Program-made: the position numbers and the translations under genes | Part shown: piece after piece, positions 1 to 6,800 of the stretch | Layout: every line of letters starts with the position of its first letter | Numbering within the stretch: position 1 is the first letter of the stretch | The notes under the pieces: model-generated | Seen by the model: only the letters and a program-made list of their open reading frames with translations | The model's database searches: none | What the model was told of the DNA's origin: nothing | Source of the DNA: an uncultured Pseudomonadota bacterium | Lineage (GTDB): Bacteria; Bdellovibrionota_B; Oligoflexia; Oligoflexales; CAIYRB01 | NCBI GenBank assembly: GCA_903928445.1 | Contig: CAIYRB010000010.1 | Location: 1-64,000 of the forward strand | Length of the DNA stretch: 64,000 bases | Reading direction: 5' to 3'

Positions 1-168
1 AATCCCCATAGAGGAAGCGCGTTTCGTTCAACGGGATCTTATCCGAACCGCCCACCGGTCGTAGGGGGCGCGAGAACTCGGTGTCGGGATGCCTGACAGT
101 GCCGACTCGGGTGCGCGCCTCTGATAAGACACTCTTCTTTTATCGCACTGTTCGGTGACAGCGCGTCG

Positions 169-1059
169 ATGGCGACCATGGCGGACGCCAAGATGGGCAA
201 CCCCAACGCCCATTTCTATGCCGACTATGTTGAGTCGATTACCAAGACCGCGCTCTATGATGCGACCATCGGCAAGCTCAATCCGCACCCGACCGAAGAC
301 CAACAGCATGAGTTGCTGCAAACCAATTTCGGCAACATGGCGCGGATCCCGCTGTCGCCCTATTTGGGTGTCCAGACCTACTCGCTGCCCGTTCTGATCA
401 AACAGCTGACCGGCTTTCAGCCCAAAGTCTACAACGGCGCGCAAATGGGTGGGCAGTATTACTTTGGCCACCTGTACCTGGACAAATTCGCGAAGTTCTA
501 CGAACGCAATCCGTTCCACAAAAAGCCTGATCTGGTTATCGTCAACTTCAATGCCATGGATTTCATGGAAAATCGCAGTCCTGAGCACTACCAACAATCC
601 GTGCGGGCGTTTTACTCGCGCCTGACCGCGATGGCTCCGTATGCGACTCTGGTGATCACCGGTATGGCGGACCCCATGCCCTTGCTGATGGCTCCGGACC
701 GGGTGGCGGTGCCTCACGGCCCCAATGGACCGATCAAATGCTCGGATCTGTATAGGATTGTCAAATTTGGCAATAGTACCGGCGTCTACCCAGGCGCTCC
801 CGAGTCCCAGCTTGAAGCCGCCCGCCAGCGCCTCGCCGTGCTGCGGGGAATTCTTGAGAACGAAACCCAGCTCCTGAACCACGACGAGAGCGTTTACCCG
901 CACTTCAAGGGGCAGGCCCACTATGTGCCGCCAGCCATGGGCGAAGACGCTAGCGCGATCGACCACGTCGCTGCCGACTGCATCCACCCGGATCAGATCG
1001 TGCATGCCGCCATTGGCCAGCGCATGTGGGGGGTGATTGAGCCGCTGATTCAGCAGTGA
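169..1059 (+). CDS. SGNH/GDSL-type hydrolase, N-terminus disrupted
   Basis: Probable esterase or lipase of the SGNH superfamily. The block I motif GDS is encoded at 154-162, in frame but five codons ahead of the first ATG (169). The C-terminal Asp-x-x-His pair is D270/H273 (context DCIHPD). Between the in-frame stop at 94-96 and the GDS motif there is no ATG, GTG or TTG, so the catalytic Ser has no normal start. Frame 3 stays open from 12 to 155 and gives protein-like sequence (TGRRGRENSVSG), so a single-base frameshift near 133-146 probably separates the N-terminal part from this frame. The true start lies left of the window or in frame 3. Either the gene is broken or the sequence has an indel. 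The superfamily call is good; the substrate is unknown. Confidence 0.6.
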   Translation: MATMADAKMGNPNAHFYADYVESITKTALYDATIGKLNPHPTEDQQHELLQTNFGNMARIPLSPYLGVQTYSLPVLIKQLTGFQPKVYNGAQMGGQYYFGHLYLDKFAKFYERNPFHKKPDLVIVNFNAMDFMENRSPEHYQQSVRAFYSRLTAMAPYATLVITGMADPMPLLMAPDRVAVPHGPNGPIKCSDLYRIVKFGNSTGVYPGAPESQLEAARQRLAVLRGILENETQLLNHDESVYPHFKGQAHYVPPAMGEDASAIDHVAADCIHPDQIVHAAIGQRMWGVIEPLIQQ

Positions 1060-1397
1060 GTCTCATCCCACCTCGACAAGGATCATCTTATGAAATTCCT
1101 GAACGTTCGCATTGTCACTGGCGTCCTAATCCTATGCAGATTCTGCTGAACCTAATAAGATGCACTCGACGAATATCAACAGTTGGGTGATGCGCTACTC
1201 CATGAACTTGTTTCGGCATGTGGTATTGATTTGTCAAATATATAAACAAAAATATACCGATCTACTCTTGTAATGCAGCCGTATTGGCGTGATTCATGCC
1301 AGGATGGCCGATATCGATGCATCGTGGCAGTGGAATACCTCTTGCAAAGCCTTGTTTTAGCCGATTGGCAAACAAAAACTGCGTAAGGGGGTCTCTT
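1060..1397 (+). promoter_or_regulatory. Intergenic region with signal-peptide relic and promoter for the DUF4360 pair
   Basis: No full gene. At 1090-1149 an SD-preceded ATG (AAGGA at 1079-1083) opens a 19-codon reading frame that looks like a signal peptide (MKFLNVRIVTGVLILC) and then stops, possibly the front of a lost secreted protein. A sigma-70-like promoter may lie at 1231-1236 (TTGTCA) and 1253-1258 (TATACC) with a 16-nt spacer. It would give an about 130-nt leader for the gene starting at 1398. The stretch 1200-1260 is AT-rich compared with the genes around it. Confidence 0.35.
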
Positions 1398-2030
1398 ATG
1401 TCCATTCGTCGATGTATTAAATTGTTGACCGTGTCGATGTCTATGGTCGCCACAAGCTACGGTGGATCAGCGCTTGCCGATGTCCCAAGCTATGTGCGGA
1501 TTATCGGCATTACTTACGCTGGGAGCGGCTGCCCTGCGGGTTCGGTTGGCAACAATGTGTCGCCAGATTTTCAAGCGTTCACCTTACTGTTTGATCAGTA
1601 TCAAGCGTCCGCTGGTCCGGGGGTTCCCTTCGGCCAGAAGCGCAAGAACTGTCAGGTCAACGTCAGTATGGATATCCCAAATGGCTGGTCCTATACTTTG
1701 TTTACGGTCGATACTCGTGGTTACGTGTCGTTGGAGCCGGGAGTGCGGGCGATGGAGCAATCATCGTATTACTTCCAGGGACAACAACTTACTGGGCGGG
1801 AACAAACGATTATTTATGGTCCAGTCGACCGTAACTACCAAGCTACGGATCAACTCACCATGGCCAACCTGGTATGGTCGCCTTGCGGCGTCATGCGCTC
1901 GCTGAATATCAACACCGAGGTCCGCGTTGATAACAGTGCAGCTCCTAACAGCCAGGGCATGATCACGGTTGATTCAATTGATGGCCAGTTCAAGTTGATC
2001 TACGGCATTCGGTGGCGCCGTTGTAGTTAG
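1398..2030 (+). CDS. Secreted DUF4360 family protein (copy 1)
   Basis: A 210-residue exported protein. The start at 1398 is chosen over an in-frame ATG at 1296 because GGGGG (1387-1391) precedes it and a clean signal peptide follows (MSIRRCIKLLTVSMSM, cleavage after SALA). The mature part matches the DUF4360 pattern: GSGCPAGSVG near the N-terminus, RKNCQV, the DTRGY block, WSPCG, then VDSIDG and a terminal WRRC. The paired Cys suggest disulfides outside the cytoplasm. Function of the family is unknown. A paralog follows directly downstream, separated by a hairpin. Confidence 0.8.
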   Translation: MSIRRCIKLLTVSMSMVATSYGGSALADVPSYVRIIGITYAGSGCPAGSVGNNVSPDFQAFTLLFDQYQASAGPGVPFGQKRKNCQVNVSMDIPNGWSYTLFTVDTRGYVSLEPGVRAMEQSSYYFQGQQLTGREQTIIYGPVDRNYQATDQLTMANLVWSPCGVMRSLNINTEVRVDNSAAPNSQGMITVDSIDGQFKLIYGIRWRRCS

Positions 2031-2039
2031 TGAGACACG

Positions 2040-2097
2040 GCGAGACCCGGGATCTTAAGACGGTCCGGGTCTCGCTTCTCTTCGCTTATTTTTGTTT
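2040..2097 (+). terminator. Hairpin between the two DUF4360 genes
   Basis: A perfect 11-bp inverted repeat, GCGAGACCCGG at 2040-2050 and CCGGGTCTCGC at 2065-2075, with a 14-nt loop. It is followed by a T-rich stretch (TATTTTTGTTT at 2087-2097) starting 12 nt after the stem. It may act as a terminator or attenuator that lowers expression of the second copy. The spacing of the T tract is not ideal. Confidence 0.5.
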
Positions 2098-2110
2098 AGG
2101 AGTCGACTTT

Positions 2111-2785
2111 ATGCTCGCTTTGCGCTGGATCTTTGCTGCCTTGATGGTGGTGTCCTTGCTATGTCCTCGGCTGCTGGCCGATGCCCCAAGCGCTCATCCA
2201 TCTGGCATCGAGAGTATCTCCTACCGCGGAACAGGCTGCCCCGAGGGAAGCGTCGCAGCAAATCTGGCGCCCGATGCGCAAACGATGACTCTACTTTTTA
2301 GCGGCTTCGCCGTGGATACCTCGACGCGCAGCGGCAGGCCCATGCGTAAGGTCTGTGCTATTAAGATTGCTATGCGCACCGAGCCAGGCTGGCAGTTTAC
2401 CCTCTTCGGAGTGGACGTTCGCGGCTACGCCAATATTCAAGCCGGTGCGGTTGGCGTGCAGCAGATCTTGCATTCCTTTGGCGAGGGTAGTGGGCAGGCC
2501 ATTGGACGCCAGCAGCTCATCGGACCCTTTGACAATAATTTCTCCAGCCATTCGGAGTTGCCACTAGCGGCCGTTGAATGGTCGCCATGCGACTCAGGGC
2601 GTCACCGCCGGTTCCATTTACGAGCATCGATTACGGTCAGGCCCCGACTTGGTTTTCGTGATAGCGACGGCGAGCAAGATGACGCTGGTAAGGGACCGAG
2701 CTTTCCCTATGGCTATATGACCATCGATTCGATCGACGGGGGGATGGTGCAGCAATATCAGGTAGCGTGGCGGCGATGCACTTGA
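2111..2785 (+). CDS. Secreted DUF4360 family protein (copy 2)
   Basis: A 224-residue paralog of the preceding protein. The start at 2111 has AGGAG at 2099-2103 and opens a signal peptide (MLALRWIFAALMVVSLL, cleavage near LLADA). An upstream in-frame ATG at 2030 would put untypical residues before the signal. Conserved landmarks are GTGCPEGSV, RKVCAI, DVRGYA, WSPCD, DSIDGG and the last WRRC. It carries an extra 15-20 residue Asp/Gly-rich segment before the final block, so the two copies have diverged clearly. It converges on the exonuclease/GIY-YIG gene. Confidence 0.78.
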   Translation: MLALRWIFAALMVVSLLCPRLLADAPSAHPSGIESISYRGTGCPEGSVAANLAPDAQTMTLLFSGFAVDTSTRSGRPMRKVCAIKIAMRTEPGWQFTLFGVDVRGYANIQAGAVGVQQILHSFGEGSGQAIGRQQLIGPFDNNFSSHSELPLAAVEWSPCDSGRHRRFHLRASITVRPRLGFRDSDGEQDDAGKGPSFPYGYMTIDSIDGGMVQQYQVAWRRCT

Positions 2786-2798
2786 CGCTAAGGACGAG

Positions 2799-2848
2799 TC
2801 GAGGTCAATCGGTTCTAGGGTTAAACAGGCTCTAGTACCGTACCTCGA
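2799..2848. terminator. Interrupted hairpin between convergent genes
   Basis: Three nested complementary blocks: TCGAGGT (2799-2805) with ACCTCGA (2842-2848), CGGT (2810-2813) with ACCG (2837-2840), and CTAG (2815-2818) with CTAG (2832-2835). They can form one long imperfect stem. It spans the stop codon of the minus-strand gene and lies 14 nt past the plus-strand stop. No U tract follows, so it may be a bidirectional 3'-end structure without classic terminator features. Confidence 0.35.
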
Positions 2849-4490
2849 CCGTTGCTCCCTCGGCTCGCAGCCGTTTGATCTCCGTAAGAAGAATTCTGAC
2901 TCTGTCATAGACCGCGATGTCGCTCGACCATTGGCACATTGGGTGAGACCGACTGTCGACTTTGCCCGCATAATATGCCGCAGATGTTAGCCAGCGTCGA
3001 TCAATCACTAGGCCATGTTCCAACGTAAGCTGACGCCAGCGCATGTCCGCCCCTTTCCCTTCACTCCAGGTGATTTGACAATTGAACAAGGCCTGTAGAC
3101 GCCGACCGCGCAGCCAGTCGCGCGCAGCAGACACAAGAGTTCGTTGTATCCGCGCGACAAGCAGCTCAGCTGTCAACGGTTGCTCGGTATCGATGTCAGC
3201 ATCAGCTTCGGTTTCTGTCTCCGTCGCCGTCTCTGACTCCGTTGTTGCAGCCAGCAACGACTCTGCCAACGACTCTGCCACCTCACGGCGCTGATTCCAG
3301 AATCCAAGGGCTAAAATCTGCCTTGCATTAGGTTCTTTTTCATCAAAGGCTTGGCGAAAGAGGTCAAGTGCAGCTCTGGTGAGGCAGTCGCCCTCGCTTT
3401 CGCGCAGCAGCTCAGCCAGCTTACCGAAAACCGGGTCGTCCGTAGGCGTCGATGTATTCATCGCGTCCGCAATCATGTGCGGTATGATCATCGGCTCGGG
3501 TCGTGGATACGGACCAAATAGCTTTGTTTGGCCTAGGTCGCTGCTTGGTCGCAATTGTTGATCGACAAAAGCAGCGCGACGATCCAGTCGGCGCAGCGCA
3601 ATGTTGTAGGGTGGGTCCAGTCGCTTGATCTCATCGCTTTCGAGCAGCGCCGCCTCTACTCCAGTCGCGGTCGCTTCGATATCGATAGAGGCGACTTGAG
3701 TGAGCATTTCGAGTTTATCCGCGCCGTGACCACGGCGGTGGCGAAAATAGCTATTCACGCGCGACTTTAGCGACAGGGCTTTGCCGATATAGAGAATGCG
3801 CCCCGAGGCGTCACACATCCGGTAGATCCCCGGTTGATCTGGTAAGCGTAAGCGCGCGTCACGCGCCATGGGATAGATCCGCGGCCTTTTAGCGCTTGGT
3901 TTGGCCTGCTTAAGCCAGTCTTGTAGTTCGCTAAGTGTTCGTACAGTGGTGTCTTGTTCTAAAAGCTCGCAGACTCGGCGCCAGACCGCCGCAGTAGCGA
4001 GCACGTGACCGGCCGAGCGCCGTTCGCGGTCAACACCGTAGCCACAGTGGCCAGCGACCGCGCGCAGACTCAAGCTTGGCAAGGTTGGAATGAGCCGCTG
4101 CGCTATTTGGTGGGTACACAAGATAGGCCATGCTAGCTCTAGCCCGAGATGCTCCCGCCACAGTGGCAACAAAAACGAGGCTTCATAGCGCGCCACGTGC
4201 GCGACCATCACGGTGGCCGACGGCGCATCGCGATGCAGTTGTTGGATGGCCTCGGCTGGGGTTAGGGCTTGCGCCAGCATCTCTTGATCGATGCCGGTGA
4301 CGCGACTGATCTGCCTAGGAATCGGTTGCTGGGGATCGACCAGTAAACTGCGCAGCGTCGCTGCATCGGTGCCGTCGTTGGCTGCGCTACCGAAGCACCA
4401 GCCTAGTTCTAGTAGGCGTCCGTGGGTTGGACTGGCACCCGTGGCTTGCAGATCGATAAACAGGCAGGTCATGTGGCGTAGAGTCGGCAT
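2832..4490 (-). CDS. DnaQ-like exonuclease domain fused to a GIY-YIG (UvrC/Cho-like) nuclease domain
   Basis: A 552-residue fusion. Residues 8-175 have the DnaQ/DEDDh fold pattern, but the catalytic acids are changed: Exo I reads D13-L-Q15 (Glu to Gln), Exo II HVARYE has E103 where Asp is expected, and Exo III has H162 but A167 where the final Asp should be. Residues 215-300 form a GIY-YIG domain with intact landmarks: GIY 221-223, YIG 234-236, K237, R244 and the Glu in ALLESDE. Exonuclease plus UvrC-N-like fusions are known in several phyla and resemble Cho in nucleotide excision repair. An acidic Thr/Glu/Asp repeat (around 420-440) separates a C-terminal region I do not recognise. The exonuclease half is probably inactive; the GIY-YIG half should cut DNA. 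Confidence 0.8.
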   Translation of the reverse strand: MPTLRHMTCLFIDLQATGASPTHGRLLELGWCFGSAANDGTDAATLRSLLVDPQQPIPRQISRVTGIDQEMLAQALTPAEAIQQLHRDAPSATVMVAHVARYEASFLLPLWREHLGLELAWPILCTHQIAQRLIPTLPSLSLRAVAGHCGYGVDRERRSAGHVLATAAVWRRVCELLEQDTTVRTLSELQDWLKQAKPSAKRPRIYPMARDARLRLPDQPGIYRMCDASGRILYIGKALSLKSRVNSYFRHRRGHGADKLEMLTQVASIDIEATATGVEAALLESDEIKRLDPPYNIALRRLDRRAAFVDQQLRPSSDLGQTKLFGPYPRPEPMIIPHMIADAMNTSTPTDDPVFGKLAELLRESEGDCLTRAALDLFRQAFDEKEPNARQILALGFWNQRREVAESLAESLLAATTESETATETETEADADIDTEQPLTAELLVARIQRTLVSAARDWLRGRRLQALFNCQITWSEGKGADMRWRQLTLEHGLVIDRRWLTSAAYYAGKVDSRSHPMCQWSSDIAVYDRVRILLTEIKRLRAEGATVEVRY

Positions 4491-4631
4491 AGGCGCCGAG
4501 CATAGCCGAAAGGTGTCCTTGCCGCTGCTCTGAATCCCTAGGTGCAGCGTCGCTTGGCGCTTTTGACCGAGGCCATTTTAGATTGCGACCGGTGTCACTC
4601 ATTATAATTATATTAGATAGTTATAAATATA

Positions 4632-4670
4632 TTGGCGAACCTGATTGGCTGGGTATATACTGGTATATAC
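4632..4670 (+). promoter_or_regulatory. Promoter with twin palindromic operator for the nucleotidyltransferase/CopG pair
   Basis: Two copies of the self-complementary octamer GTATATAC lie at 4653-4660 and 4663-4670, exactly 10 bp apart, so on the same helix face. A promoter can be read as TTGGCG (4632-4637), 16-nt spacer, TATATA (4654-4659), placing the -10 inside the first octamer. Short repeated palindromes one turn apart are the usual target of ribbon-helix-helix dimers. The second gene of this pair looks like such a protein. Autorepression is inferred. Confidence 0.55.
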
Positions 4671-4699
4671 CAGATGAGTGTGATCCTAGGTGGATGGCT

Positions 4700-5173
4700 A
4701 TGTCCCTTCTAGAGCGTATCGTTGCAGCCTTTGACCGCGATCAAGTTCCCTATGCTTTGGTCGGCGGCTTAGCCGTAGCTCTGCATGGGGCGCCGCGCGG
4801 CACGATGGATGTCGACTGTATTATCCGACACACGGAAGTGGACTTTATCGCCTGTGAGCGGGCCTTGAGATCGATCGGGCTAGTGCCGCGCTTGCCGGTC
4901 ACTGCGAGCGAGGTCTTTCAATTTCGCGCAGAGTATATTTCGAGGCGCAATTTGATCGCCTGGAGCTTCATCAATCTCAGTCATCCCATGGAGGTGGTTG
5001 ACGTGATCATCACCCATGACTTGGCAACTTTGTCGACTGTCAGCAAGCGGTTTAGACTAGGCAAGATTAAAGTATTATCCCCACGAGACCTTATAGAAAT
5101 GAAGCGTCTCAGCGGCAGACCGCAGGATATTGAAGACATTAAGATGCTTGAGGCACTGCTTGAAGAAACCTGA
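4700..5173 (+). CDS. Nucleotidyltransferase-fold protein, possible toxin of a two-gene module
   Basis: A 157-residue protein of the polymerase-beta nucleotidyltransferase superfamily. The motif LVGGLAVALHG (G22, G23) is followed by R33, T35 and D37-V-D39, the usual GG...G.R.T.D.D signature of metal-binding minimal nucleotidyltransferases. The C-terminal segment with DLIEMKRLSGRPQDIEDI is typical of DUF6036/AbiEii-like proteins. Start 4700 is preferred because AGGTGG (4688-4693) sits 6 nt upstream; ATG 4694 is too close. The reading frame is also open back to 4583, but this would translate through the operator. The downstream CopG-like gene overlaps its end. Toxin, antitoxin or tRNA-modifying role cannot be told from sequence. 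Confidence 0.65.
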   Translation: MSLLERIVAAFDRDQVPYALVGGLAVALHGAPRGTMDVDCIIRHTEVDFIACERALRSIGLVPRLPVTASEVFQFRAEYISRRNLIAWSFINLSHPMEVVDVIITHDLATLSTVSKRFRLGKIKVLSPRDLIEMKRLSGRPQDIEDIKMLEALLEET

Positions 5174-5480
5174 CAAAAAGAACATCCGAAGCAAAGCTAA
5201 ACCCAGCGCAGCTCCCCGTCCGGTTCAATTCGCCAACCGAGCGAACGTCATTGGCGCCCAGGAAGATGTCGGACCAATCCTGGAGTTTATCGAGATGTTC
5301 AAAGATTTAGCTGATCCGAGCGCGCAACATCCAAGCAGGCTGATTAGCATCAAGGTGCCGGTACCGCTTCTGACTGCATTTAAATTTAAGGCCAAGCACG
5401 CCGGCATACCTTACCAGACGATGATTAAACGGTTGATGACGCAGTGGTTGAAAGAACACCACACCATCCCACCCACCTAG
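5160..5480 (+). CDS. CopG/BrnA-like ribbon-helix-helix protein, likely antitoxin and autorepressor
   Basis: About 106 residues if it starts at TTG 5160, which has TTGAGG 7 nt upstream; an ATG at 5130 gives ten more residues. Either way it overlaps the nucleotidyltransferase stop, which implies translational coupling. The N-terminal 40 residues are Lys/Arg/Pro-rich and look disordered. The C-terminal segment SRLISIKVPVPLLTAF followed by KFKAKHAGIPYQTMIKRLM matches CopG/BrnA antitoxins (beta strand, helix, turn, helix, with YQT at the helix start). It most likely binds the twin GTATATAC operator upstream of the pair. Confidence 0.6.
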   Translation: MKKPDKKNIRSKAKPSAAPRPVQFANRANVIGAQEDVGPILEFIEMFKDLADPSAQHPSRLISIKVPVPLLTAFKFKAKHAGIPYQTMIKRLMTQWLKEHHTIPPT

Positions 5481-5509
5481 CGGACCTGACTAAACCGCCG
5501 CCAACGTCG

Positions 5510-6484
5510 TCACGGTACCCGGCAGCTGCCGCCGTTTGGGCCGCCGAGTTCTGGCTGCCAGCCAAAGCTGTTGCCAGTGTTGCTGCCGTTGGTGCAATAG
5601 GGAAAGCAAACGCCTGGCTTATATGGATCGCACCACTGCCCTCGAGTGCCGCCAGCCGGCGCAGCTGGGGTCACAATTGGCGCCGGAGACGACGGCGCGC
5701 TCGGCGTTGGCGAGGGAGACGGCGTGCTTGGGATTGGCGCGGCGCTGGGCTGCGCAAAACTCGATGTTGTGGCCATGCCCGCTCCGGCGCTTGGGGCACT
5801 CTGCGCGGTGGTAGCGCTGGGAGGCGTCTGCTGCGGTGCAACTGGCGGATTGCTTGGACCCGTGGCTGCAGTCTGAGCATTGGCTGGCCCTTGCTGCGCT
5901 GGACTAGTGGCGCTGTTGTTTGGGCCAAGTGGCGTGCTTGCATCGACGACTTGGTAGCGAACAGAAATATTGTCGTTGGCGTTGTGCATGAGCGCCCAGA
6001 TCGGCTTGCCAATATCAAAATGCGGACCGCCTTGGCAGGCGCCGCTGCGTTTGTTTTGGGCGTGATTCATTGGGCAGACATCGGTGATCATCGCCACGAC
6101 ATCTGGGGCGCCAGGTTTGCAGTTGGAGGCGCAGGACAGCTTGACCTTGACGCCGCACGTCGTCATCACCGCCGCGCAGCTTGGGGGACCGCCGTTGGGG
6201 TTTGCCGCGCACGGTGCGCCACTCCACAGGCGCTGGTCGCCAAAGGTGTCGCTGGGCGCGACATACCACTGGGTTTCGCCATTGAATTGGCTGCAGGAAA
6301 AGTGACCTGGGCCCATATTTTGGGCATCGGCGGCGTCGTAGGGGTAATAGGTGGTTTGTACTGCCCCAGGAGCATTGCTGCCGTAGTCCAAGACGATCGC
6401 GTTCGGGGTGCCGAATTTACAAGCCGCGGCCAGGCTGAACCCTGCGGTCGCCACGAGCCAAGCGGTCAAGCTTGATACACGCAT
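5510..6484 (-). CDS. Secreted expansin-like protein with double-psi beta-barrel domain
   Basis: A 324-residue exported protein. Signal peptide is residues 1-21 (LVATAGFSLAAAC). Residues about 30-175 resemble the double-psi beta-barrel of expansins, GH45-like and RlpA-like proteins: TYYPYD, several Cys that can pair, VVAMITDVCP, GPHFDIG and IWALM. The Asp in TDVCP and the HFD motif are in the usual place. A Pro/Ala/Ser/Thr-rich linker (about 185-275) leads to a Cys-containing tail (WCDPYKPGVCFPYC) that could bind carbohydrate. It may loosen or bind polysaccharide outside the cell. Neighbours give no metabolic hint. Confidence 0.65.
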   Translation of the reverse strand: MRVSSLTAWLVATAGFSLAAACKFGTPNAIVLDYGSNAPGAVQTTYYPYDAADAQNMGPGHFSCSQFNGETQWYVAPSDTFGDQRLWSGAPCAANPNGGPPSCAAVMTTCGVKVKLSCASNCKPGAPDVVAMITDVCPMNHAQNKRSGACQGGPHFDIGKPIWALMHNANDNISVRYQVVDASTPLGPNNSATSPAQQGPANAQTAATGPSNPPVAPQQTPPSATTAQSAPSAGAGMATTSSFAQPSAAPIPSTPSPSPTPSAPSSPAPIVTPAAPAGGTRGQWCDPYKPGVCFPYCTNGSNTGNSFGWQPELGGPNGGSCRVP

Positions 6485-6800
6485 GCTTTCATCCTGCTTT
6501 AAATGGACGCATTTCGGTCATGTAGAGACTTAGTCTGCAAGGATGATACCACGGATCTAGCGTCAATTCGCCCATCTATTCAGGAAGTTGTAATCCGTCG
6601 TGGTGTCGAAGCCTTGGTCGCCGAGACCCGGTAGGCCGCGCCGTTTCTGTTGGAGCCATCCGAAACAATTCGGCTTTTTATGTCCTGCCAAGGCCTCCGC
6701 CGCCGGCTAATCCTTGGTCAGCACTCGGCAATGGATCTGCCGATGGACTTTTTGCGCTTGGCATTATACTCAAGCAGCCTCGCCATAAGAGGTTTAGACC
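6485..6800 (+). promoter_or_regulatory. Divergent intergenic region upstream of mnmG
   Basis: No gene supported. It separates the expansin-like gene (minus) from mnmG (plus). The clearest signal is TATACT at 6765-6770, a good -10, with a weak -35 (TGGACT at 6744-6749, 15-nt spacer). It would start mnmG transcription about 25 nt before the ATG. AGAGG at 6787-6791 is the mnmG ribosome binding site. Confidence 0.35.

Noticed and set aside
28-1005. Long minus-strand reading frame of 325 codons opposite the SGNH hydrolase
   Set aside because: Low-complexity His/Arg/Val-rich shadow with no SD. The plus strand carries recognisable motifs.
5444-6475. 343-codon plus-strand frame over the expansin-like gene
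   Set aside because: Trp/Ala/Arg-rich mirror of the Pro/Ala linker. The minus strand has the signal peptide and domain motifs.
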